Shown piece after piece: positions 17,349-25,600 of a DNA stretch of 43,197 nucleotides. Origin of the DNA: Aporhodopirellula sallentina SM41 (GTDB lineage Bacteria; Planctomycetota; Planctomycetia; Pirellulales; Pirellulaceae); NCBI RefSeq assembly GCF_000346505.1, contig NZ_ANOH01000289.1, forward strand, positions 1-43,197, given 5' to 3'. The position numbers were made by a program, and so were the translations under genes. Numbering within the stretch: position 1 is the first letter of the stretch; each line of letters begins with the position of its first letter. The notes beneath the pieces are model-generated. The model did no database searches. It was not told where the DNA came from and was given only the letters and a program-made list of their open reading frames with translations.

Positions 17349-18206
17349 ATGAATATCACCAAGATCATCGACTCATCGTCGCAGCAACGTGTCGTCTTAG
17401 TGGAAAGCGACCAACTCATCCCGCTCCGGATGACCGAGCGCATCGCAACGCTCTCGGATATCCTCGCTGCCGATCGCCCGATCGCGGCCGCCGAGTCACT
17501 CTCGCGAGGAGCCCCGATCGCGATCAACGAGCAAACACAATGGTTGCCGCCGATCGACCAGCAAGAGGTCTGGGCCGCCGGGGTCACCTATCGTCGAAGC
17601 CAAACCGCCCGAATGGAAGAATCCGAAGCGGCCGCGTCTTGCTATGACCGGGTCTACCAAGCCGATCGACCGGAGTTGTTCTTCAAAGCCACTCCGTCAC
17701 GGGTCAGCGGCCATCAACAACCGTTGCGAATTCGTGCTGACGCGAAGTGGAACGTCCCCGAACCTGAAATCGCTCTCGTCTTGTCGCCAAAGCTCCAGAT
17801 CGTCGGCCTCACAATCGGCAACGACATGAGTTCTCGAGATATCGAAGGCGAAAACCCGCTCTACCTGCCCCAGGCGAAGTGCTACGACCAATGCGCTGGG
17901 GTGGGACCGTGGATCAAACTCTACGATCAACTCCCGCCCGCCGATCAAATCACCGTCGATCTTACCATCCGGCGGGATGAACGCGTTGTCTTCAATCAAT
18001 CCACTTCAGCAGCAGAAATGGCGAGAGACTTCGAGGACCTCGTCGGATGGCTCGGGCGTGACAATACGTTTGCAAACGGTGCGTTCCTAATGACGGGCAC
18101 GGGCATTGTGCCCACCAACGAATTCACGCTTCACCCCGGTGACGTCGTCGACATCTGCATCGCGGACATCGGAACCCTATCCAACACGATCGTTCAAAAG
18201 AAATAA
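17349..18206 (+). CDS. FAH-family enzyme, likely 2-dehydro-3-deoxy-sugar-acid dehydratase
   Basis: 285 aa from the ATG at 17349; a longer frame to 17208 starts inside the tandem repeat and is rejected. Fumarylacetoacetate-hydrolase fold motifs are clear: AAGVTYRRSQTAR, YDRVYQADRPELFFKATP, KWNVPEPEIALVL, IGNDMSSRDIEGENPLYLPQ and the late NEFTLHPGDVVDI. The run VYQADRPELFFK ... ENPLYLPQAK is characteristic, from memory, of 2-keto-3-deoxy-D-arabinonate dehydratase (KdaD-like) enzymes, which dehydrate a sugar acid on the way to 2-oxoglutarate semialdehyde. The Glu pair in PEPE and the Glu/Asp of SSRDIEGE are candidate metal ligands. It is convergent with the propeller gene at 18244. No pentose-pathway partner is in view, so the substrate is inferred. 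Confidence 0.85.
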   Translation: MNITKIIDSSSQQRVVLVESDQLIPLRMTERIATLSDILAADRPIAAAESLSRGAPIAINEQTQWLPPIDQQEVWAAGVTYRRSQTARMEESEAAASCYDRVYQADRPELFFKATPSRVSGHQQPLRIRADAKWNVPEPEIALVLSPKLQIVGLTIGNDMSSRDIEGENPLYLPQAKCYDQCAGVGPWIKLYDQLPPADQITVDLTIRRDERVVFNQSTSAAEMARDFEDLVGWLGRDNTFANGAFLMTGTGIVPTNEFTLHPGDVVDICIADIGTLSNTIVQKK

Positions 18207-18243
18207 CACACCGCGTTAACGAAGGCGGGTCGATTCAAACGAA

Positions 18244-19557
18244 TCAACGCACGCAAATCAAGGCGTTGCCGACGCGTAGCAAGAATGCGTCCTGCGTAAC
18301 CGCGGCACCGTACAACGTCGGCTTGCTGAACATCGCAACGCCACGTCTGCGTTCATCACTCGACTCCTCCGCCAAGAGTTCTTCCTTGGGAAGAGTTTCG
18401 TCAGTCCACGTTTCGTTCTCGGCGAGCACTTGATACTCACGTCCGGCCGCGAGCACCGTCACTGTTCCGTCTTTTCCGAAGAAATACACACGGTCACCCA
18501 CGCCGTACGGTGTCGCCCAACAGGACTCCGCCATTCGCTTTGAGTAAACCGATTCCCCCGTCGCGGCGTCGAAGCAATAGACGACTCCGGCCCGGTTCAC
18601 CCAGTAGGCCAAACCGTTGTGAATGATCGGCGATGCCCACGTCGGGGTTGCTTTCTCGGCGACCCATTGGCGAGTCAATTTCCACTGCTCGCCATCACGT
18701 TCGATTTTCATCAACCCGTTCGATCCGGCCGCCGATCCGGCATTCTCGCCGTTGCGTCCCGGAGAAGCCCCGACCAAGAACCGGCCATCGCCAAAATCCA
18801 TCGGGCTGGTTCCCGTGTTGCCACCAACGTCATCGAACGACCACAGCAGATCGCCCGTTTCCGCATCGTACCCGTCGATCGTTCCCGCCGAGCTGACGAC
18901 AACTTGTTGGGTGTCCCCAACCTTCACGACAGTCGGTGAACTCCAACTGCGTCGCGGGTCGCGGTCGGCCTTCCATTTTGTCTCGCCTGTCACCTTATCG
19001 AGAGCAACCAGGCAACTCGGTCCGTCGTGCTCGAGCAGAATAAAAACCGACGAATCGTTTTGACATGGCGAAGCCCCGAGTCCGAATTCGGCAACGAAAG
19101 GGCCATCGTCTTTTCCGAGAGAACGCACCCATTGCTGCGTACCCTGATGATCGTAGGCCACACAATCCCCGCTTTCGAAAAAAGCGATCACGCGTTCATC
19201 ATCGACGACGGGCGTCGGCGCCGCTCGACTGACGTAGTAACTGTTAGCTACCGGAAACGAATTCGGCAACGAACCTTGCCACGTCACCTCGCCGTTGTGA
19301 ACATCAATACACGTCGTGTAGAAAATATCCTTTTCTGGGCCTTCGACGCTGGTAACAAATGCTCGATCATTCCAGACAATTGGACTCGACTGACCATGCC
19401 CACGGATCTCCGCCATCCATGCGACGTTTTCGGTCGGCGACCATGTCAACGGTAATGATTCGGCAGAACGCGATTGAGCCCCGGCACCCAAAAAGCCCGG
19501 CCAATCATTGACGCCGGCACCCGCGAGCAGAATCGAAACAACAACAATCAGGTTCAT
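18244..19557 (-). CDS. Secreted PQQ-like beta-propeller (outer membrane protein assembly BamB-like fold) protein
   Basis: 437 aa from the ATG at 19557, preceded by GGAAA at 5 nt. In-frame starts at 19581 (ATG) and 19623 (GTG) are possible but have less typical codons. A signal peptide (LIVVVSILLAGAGV) is followed by NDWPGFLGAGAQSRSAE, the opening typical of planctomycete PQQ-repeat proteins, and then propeller blades: DVHNGEVTWQGSL, AYDHQGTQQWVRSLG, DKVTGETKWKADRD, DAETGDLLWSFDD, FDAATGESVYSKR. There are no quinoprotein dehydrogenase catalytic signatures. The likely place is the periplasm or cell surface; the function is unknown. It is convergent with the FAH gene (37 bp between stops), with a small stem-loop (GATTC AAAC GAATC, 18232-18245) at its end. 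Confidence 0.87.
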   Translation of the reverse strand: MNLIVVVSILLAGAGVNDWPGFLGAGAQSRSAESLPLTWSPTENVAWMAEIRGHGQSSPIVWNDRAFVTSVEGPEKDIFYTTCIDVHNGEVTWQGSLPNSFPVANSYYVSRAAPTPVVDDERVIAFFESGDCVAYDHQGTQQWVRSLGKDDGPFVAEFGLGASPCQNDSSVFILLEHDGPSCLVALDKVTGETKWKADRDPRRSWSSPTVVKVGDTQQVVVSSAGTIDGYDAETGDLLWSFDDVGGNTGTSPMDFGDGRFLVGASPGRNGENAGSAAGSNGLMKIERDGEQWKLTRQWVAEKATPTWASPIIHNGLAYWVNRAGVVYCFDAATGESVYSKRMAESCWATPYGVGDRVYFFGKDGTVTVLAAGREYQVLAENETWTDETLPKEELLAEESSDERRRGVAMFSKPTLYGAAVTQDAFLLRVGNALICVR

Positions 19558-19867
19558 CGTATTTCCAGACAAAGAGGACATGAACGATGGTGACCGGACG
19601 CCTGTCCATCGAACTCGGTTCACAACGCAGAAGATTTTGACTGCGATAGTTTAGAGCAGGTCACGCCCTCAAGAGAATCGGACGTCCCCGGATTTCACGA
19701 TCCAAGATATCGTGAAGAACTGCGTGCCTGCCACGCAATGTGATCGAGAGCATTTTGGGAGATGAGGTAGCCTGAATTCTGACAAATGCAGCTACAGGGA
19801 ACAGTCACATCAAGTAACCAAATGCTCTGCTATTCCGACGCAGGTTGGCTCTTGAGTAAGCGGTAGT

Positions 19868-19913
19868 GGATCTTGTTAAAGATCCTCATGCAGCGGGATC
19901 TTTAACAAGATCC
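19868..19913. repeat. Perfect 18-bp inverted repeat with self-palindromic arms
   Basis: GGATCTTGTTAAAGATCC (19868-19885), a 10-nt loop TCATGCAGCG, then the exact reverse complement GGATCTTTAACAAGATCC (19896-19913). Each arm is itself a 7-bp inverted repeat (GGATCTT / AAGATCC around a 4-nt loop), so the DNA could fold as one long hairpin or two short ones. No T-run follows on either strand. Confidence 0.9.
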
Positions 19914-19935
19914 GCGACCCTAGATTTTCCCCATG

Positions 19936-19955
19936 CGGTCGATGACACTCGACCG
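19936..19955 (-). terminator. Hairpin 4 nt after the TonB-receptor stop codon
   Basis: CGGTCGA (19936-19942) and TCGACCG (19949-19955) flank a 6-nt loop, starting 4 nt past the receptor's stop on the minus strand. There is no U-tract, but the position matches the hairpin after exbB. It is a terminator or mRNA 3'-end stabiliser. Confidence 0.55.
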
Positions 19956-19959
19956 ATTC

Positions 19960-22395
19960 CTAGTAGTCGATTTCGACGCCTAAATAAGGAGTGATCCCGG
20001 GTGAGAGCACGATCGTTTCTTCGAATCCGTCCGCCTCTGGCAACCGCAGATTCAGGTGTTCGTAATACGTCCGGTCGAAAAGGTTCTGCGCACCGAGAGT
20101 GATACTGACACGGTCATTCGGCCGCACATATCCTCGCAGATACGATGTCACAAAACTCGGTGTGAACGACTCCATCTGGATCGGGTCGAGCCCCGCACCG
20201 ACGGCACGCAGAAACGCCAAGCGATCCTGTTCGTCCACGATTCGCCATCCCCACTCCAAACCCCATCGATTCTCGGGCTGAGTATCGCTCAGACGCAGCC
20301 CCACTCGTCCCTCGAGAGGAAAGATCCCGGGGAGCGGCTGATCGATTTCCTCATCGGTACCTTCGAGGTACGCAAGACTCGCAAACGACTGCAAACCCTC
20401 GGTGAGGTCCGCCTCGAGGTAGCTCTCGAAACCATAAAGTGTTGCCTGATCCGTATTAACCGCCTGCAGCAAGCGGGCCCCCGATGGATCGAGAATCGCG
20501 TTCGCCGCGTACGTATTGTAGTCAGCAATCCACGAATAGAAGAAACTCGTCCGTCCGCGAACGTTCTCGTAGTCCACGTCGAACCGCACGTCGAACTGCG
20601 TGTTGCGTTCTTTGTCCAATTCGGGGTTTCCGATCACCCGGCTGAAACCACTCTGCACCACCGCGAGAAACAAACCATCGCTGTACCGATCCGTCAGATC
20701 AGGTAGCCGCTCCGCATACCCCACACCGACCCGCGCGCTGCAGTGATCGGTTAACTCGATGTCGTTGGTCACGTATGCCGAGAGCAACGTGTCTGATGTA
20801 TCGAGATCCCGATTGATGTTGCCACCAACGTCTTTGAAGTTCGACGGCGTTTGTAGATCGTCGCCGTCCGCATTGGTTGACGCAAACGCGATCCGTCCGC
20901 CCACCGCCATCGTCCAAAATGGCTGAAGGTCTGCGGTCCCTTCCACGTAGAGACCGGGATCCACAATCTCCGCTGTTGGCAATCCAGTTTGGAAGGTAGT
21001 CGTTCCCAGATTGAACTCGCTGATATCGTAATACTCGTCAATTTCCTGCTGCACGTATCGCAGGTCCGTTCCCGCACCCCAGGTGAATCCGTTGCCCGGG
21101 TCGCTCGTCATCCCGGCACGGAAACCTGCTGTGGTGAGATCACCGTCAACGTCCCCGTTAAAACGCGCGTTCGGGGTCAACCCACCTGCGGCAACCAACA
21201 ACGCCGACTCGACGCGTTGCAGAACCGCGAAGTCGTCACGACGTTTTCCGGAGAGATCCGTATCGCCGTTGAATTCGGTGTTGCTAATCCAACCATCGAC
21301 CCGCCAACCAAACCCGGTCTGATCGTTGTGATGAATAAAGCTATGGGTGATCCCATAATGATTGAGCGAATCGACGTCAAAGAACTGGGCCGCGTATTCG
21401 GTCTGCCCCTGATCGAGCAAACTGAATTTCGTCTCCATCCTGGTGTGTTCGCCGAGATCACGTCCGTAGGCAGAAAACAAATTCAACGCGTCATAGCTCG
21501 ACGGAATCGCGAGCCCGTTGCCGGCCTGATAATCCGAACCTTTGCGATAGCCGAGGTTGACGTAGTAGCCACTCTTGTCACCACCACCCATCAACGTAGC
21601 GGTGTTGTAGGTTTGACCGCCGTTGGGGCGAATCTGGGTTCCTAGACGCAGATGGTTTTCGGCACCGTTCTCATACCGTGGTGTCGGCAGGGAGTCCACG
21701 TTGATGAACGAAAAACCACTTCCGTATCGAAGACCATATGGACCGCTGATTACCTGAGACGAACCGATCAACGACTGATCGACTTTCGTCAAAATCGCAT
21801 CCAGGTCCGACCGAACAGGCGTCAAGAACGCACCGTCCATCATCGTGTAGACCTGACCGCCACGATAACCGCGAACTCGAGGATCCATCGCGATCGGACT
21901 GCGCTGCTGCGTCTTCACGGTCGGTGCCGTGGATGCTTCGGCGATCGTTTCAGCAACGTCGGGCTGGCTGGCCAAACTGAATGTACTGGCCGGGATCACC
22001 TCGAGAGGTGCTGTGGTCGCAATCCCGGTATCAACCCGACCGGTGATCTCGGCCACCGCTTCGACCTGCGCCGGTGTGTTGAGCGTCGACGCTGACGAAC
22101 TCGACAATTCGGGTTTGAGCACTTCATTCAGGTTGCTCAGGTCGAGACTCTGACCGCCGCCCGCGTCGTCCCCACGCAGTGACGTTAGACGGTCGCTCGT
22201 TGGGGAAAAGTCCGTCGGCTGGCTGACTTCCCGAGACCCGGTTTCGATGCCCTGCATCAGCGCAATCGTCCCGCCTTGGCGAACCGCGAAGCTCTCGGCG
22301 AATTCGAGAAAATCAAACCGGGGATCGTCCGCGCTCGCCGCAGACGCCGAACCGGCTACCATCATTAACGCTGCAATTAATTTGTGTCGTCGCAT
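19960..22395 (-). CDS. TonB-dependent outer-membrane receptor
   Basis: 811 aa from the ATG at 22395, which has a G-rich SD (GGGGGG) about 9 nt upstream; the frame extends to 22479 without support. A signal peptide (KLIAALMMVAGSASAASA) gives an outer-membrane destination. A long variable N-terminal region precedes a plug domain (RVRGYRGGQVYTMMDGAFL; SLIGSSQVISGPYGLRYGSG). A many-stranded barrel follows, ending with the family's NLFDRTYYEHLN and a C-terminal aromatic (VEIDY). These receptors bind a ligand outside and import it with energy from TonB-ExbB-ExbD. No recognisable TonB is in the window, but the ExbBD run lies 10 kb away on the same strand. No siderophore or metal gene is adjacent, so the ligand is unknown. 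Confidence 0.92.
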   Translation of the reverse strand: MRRHKLIAALMMVAGSASAASADDPRFDFLEFAESFAVRQGGTIALMQGIETGSREVSQPTDFSPTSDRLTSLRGDDAGGGQSLDLSNLNEVLKPELSSSSASTLNTPAQVEAVAEITGRVDTGIATTAPLEVIPASTFSLASQPDVAETIAEASTAPTVKTQQRSPIAMDPRVRGYRGGQVYTMMDGAFLTPVRSDLDAILTKVDQSLIGSSQVISGPYGLRYGSGFSFINVDSLPTPRYENGAENHLRLGTQIRPNGGQTYNTATLMGGGDKSGYYVNLGYRKGSDYQAGNGLAIPSSYDALNLFSAYGRDLGEHTRMETKFSLLDQGQTEYAAQFFDVDSLNHYGITHSFIHHNDQTGFGWRVDGWISNTEFNGDTDLSGKRRDDFAVLQRVESALLVAAGGLTPNARFNGDVDGDLTTAGFRAGMTSDPGNGFTWGAGTDLRYVQQEIDEYYDISEFNLGTTTFQTGLPTAEIVDPGLYVEGTADLQPFWTMAVGGRIAFASTNADGDDLQTPSNFKDVGGNINRDLDTSDTLLSAYVTNDIELTDHCSARVGVGYAERLPDLTDRYSDGLFLAVVQSGFSRVIGNPELDKERNTQFDVRFDVDYENVRGRTSFFYSWIADYNTYAANAILDPSGARLLQAVNTDQATLYGFESYLEADLTEGLQSFASLAYLEGTDEEIDQPLPGIFPLEGRVGLRLSDTQPENRWGLEWGWRIVDEQDRLAFLRAVGAGLDPIQMESFTPSFVTSYLRGYVRPNDRVSITLGAQNLFDRTYYEHLNLRLPEADGFEETIVLSPGITPYLGVEIDY

Positions 22396-22630
22396 TCGGA
22401 TGGTCCCCCCCGGAACCCATTCAAAAATGCCAACGGGCTCGCTTCGATCCCGCCCGTTTGTTTTCATAAGGGGAGACAATCCCCACCCCCACGTTTTTCC
22501 GATCGGTTATTCCGGTTATACCGATGAATAGAATCAACGGGATTTCAGCGATTTCCCTGAACCCAGAGAAGATACGCAAAGTGCAAAAGATTTGCGTGCA
22601 GCGACAACGCGGGCTCGCCCACCGATCTGA

Positions 22631-25600
22631 TCAGTCGACCGGTTTGATCTGAGGCATGACCTGCTCGACCGTTGACATGACATAACGCTCGTCGTCGGTG
22701 GGCGGAGTGTCCGCACGCTGCAGATTGTCGATCACGTTTTGCAGCTTTTCCCGATCGGCGGATGAGATAAGCGGCAACTCGGCAATCAAATGCGACCTGG
22801 CCTCCTCGCTGAACCCGGCACTGGGTCGAAAAACAGGCAGAAACTGTCGAATCACGCATCGCCACGCATCCGAACGGATGATCGGGTCGATCCCCGCGTT
22901 GACCGCCGAGTCGAGTGCAGCGAGATGCAGTTGAACGCGCCGTGACAATCGCTCCTCACCGATCGTTTCCGTATTGGCGACGATCAGGTCGGCGTACGAG
23001 TCGACCAAGTCGTCTTGGTCCACCTCCTGCCGGGCCGTGTTCACGGCCGATGCGATCTGTTTCAAACACCGCGTCGCGATTCCGGGAGAGAGCCTTGGTG
23101 GGCGGCCAAACGAAATCGTCGATCCGGATCGATTGACGTAGAAGGAAATCTCGGCGAGTTGCTGTGACACCAGGATGGGGTCGCGTTTGATCTGCTCGAT
23201 CAGTTTCTCAACCGGCATCGCGAGAATCGTCTCGGCGAGTCGGTCGTCTTCGCCGATCGAATTAAAAATCCGGCATCTCAGGACGAACGCTTTCCAAGCG
23301 GTGACCGGCACATTGGATTTCAATGCCGCGTTCAACAGTTCGACTGCACGCTCACGTTCGGCACGCGATTGTGACGTCGCCAAGATATCCGCGTACATGT
23401 ATTCGACTTCTTCCCGCTTGTGCTTCATCCCGTCCGACGTGTCGCTCTGCGGGAGCATTTCATAGGCGCGGGCGACGTCTCGTATGGCTTGATCACGTTC
23501 GCCGAGCTCGGCAAAGAGTCTCGCTCGCCAACCGAGCCATTCGACCTGCAAGATCTTCGGCGCCTCCGGATCCGGTTTGCCGAGATCCGTCATCGCCGTG
23601 CGTAGCTGTTCCGTCCCTGCTAAGCCGCTCTCGACGAAACGCTGCCGACACCTCACCAAACTAAAACGCGGCAGGATCGATTCTCCCCACTCCGTTTTCC
23701 CAACCGCCTCGCTGAAGTTGGCGATCGCTTCTTGGAAATATCGTGTGCGGGTGTCGTCATCGAGAAAGCGGCAGTAATACGCGAGGTCTTCGCATGCATT
23801 GCCGAGTGCGAGGTAGGCGGGATTGGTCAACGTCGTCGCCGGCAGTTCACCGATCATTTCGGTCGCACGCAACGCGCTCGTCCGCGCCGCCATCAACGTC
23901 TCATACTTTTGCGACACCGGTTGCAGGAACGCCAGATTCACCAACACGTTGGCATGACGCCAACAAACGCAAAACAACGCGTTGCTGGCTGGTTCGTCAC
24001 TGGCACGACGAATCGCACGTCCTAACGCATCCGCCGATTTTTCTAGATCGAGATGGTCGATCTGGTTATTCGCCAGACGCATTCGCGATTGATGATACAA
24101 CGCGAACGATTTCAAAATCGCTACCAGATTCGACGACGGTCGAATGCGTTCGGCACGTTTGATGTAGGTCGCAAACTGCCGCAAATTGGTTCCTGTCCAT
24201 GTTTCTTCGCGGCGTTCGAGTTGTTCCTGATAGTATTCCGCCGCATCGATCCAGGAAGCAAACCGATCGTCCGCCGATCTCGCCCCGTCATCGCCAGCAA
24301 CCGCCGCGAAAAACTCCAAGGCGTCGATCTGAAGCAACGCGCCGTTAACTCCTTCGTCCTGTTCGTTTTGAGAAAGTCTTCCCAACACGTCGCCGAGAGT
24401 CGTAAACTCATCCGCACGATTCGCATGCCGGCTGAACCGATGAAGCGAATCGCTATTCAATTCCGGCGGGATCATCCAACCGCCAGGTTCGGCCGAAGAA
24501 CGTCGAACCACCGACATGACTCGATGCGTTGTCGGTGCGATGACGTTTCGCACCCAAGCCTGCGTTGGCCGGCGCAGACCCAAATCGGTGTCCAGCATCC
24601 TAGCCGCCGCCCCAACCATTCGTCGTACAGGGTCAACATCAACCTCCAAACCCACATCGGTTCCGTCAGGTGTTGCCGGCCGATCGATCTCAAACGCAAC
24701 TCGCAACAACAGTCGATCCTGCGCCGACAACGGTTGGACCGTGCGACCGTCTTCACTCACTTCAATGAGATCGGCCAATCGACTGTGCAAACTCGGAGAC
24801 AGCTTCGCAGATCGTTTTTCGATGACCGCCGAATAGGTCGCCAGCAAATCAACCGACACGCGTGCTTCATTGGCCGATGCACCCGCGTTTTCCAACCACC
24901 AACGAATGTGCTCGGTGAAGTCGCCGTTGCTCGTCGTGGGAAGCGTGGCAACGAAGAAATCGTTTTTGCGAATTCCGATTCGATCGAATTCCGCCTTCAC
25001 GAGAGTCTTAGCGATCCAGCGACACCGCGCCGGTCCGAGTCGTTCGCGGGCTTGACGCGTTTGCGACTGCAGTTTGGCAATGCCATCGAGCACGGCACCG
25101 GCTTCGCCCTGATGCCAATCCGCGAGGATCAATTGGTAGTTTCTCAAGACAGGACGAATCTGGTTCGGAAAATCGTCACACACATCGGTTTGGCTGAGAA
25201 CCTGTTTCAACCGAATCCCGCCGCTGCGTCCGAGCGGCCTGCCCGAAAAAGCACTCGTTTCGGACCGAAACAGCATGCTCAGCGGGTGTCGCTTCCGACT
25301 GAGACGGTCGGCCGACGCCTTTGCGAGTTCACTATCGCTCGCGGTGGTCGCATTGTCACTCAACGCGGCAACAACAACGTATTCATCGAGGGCATCCGTT
25401 GCCGGCAGCCCCACATATTTTCCGATGGCTGTCCCCGTTTTCCAGACGGCTTCGGCTTGTGCGACCGCGAGCGATGCTTGATTCGCCTTCGACCGCGAAA
25501 CGATTTCCTCCACCCAATTCATGATGGCGTTCTGCATGGACGTGCGCCACGACGCCGAGATCGCACCGAGTTGTTCCTTTGCGGTATTGAGAAACTCCAG

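Larger units (their letters stand above)
19624..19959. other. Non-coding stretch with three inverted repeats between the propeller and TonB-receptor genes
   Basis: No gene found. It contains an 8-bp inverted repeat (TTCACGAT / ATCGTGAA, 19694-19716), the perfect 18-bp inverted repeat at 19868-19913 and a hairpin just after the receptor stop (19936-19955). It should hold the promoter of the propeller gene at its left end; I cannot place -35/-10 boxes with confidence. Confidence 0.6.
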
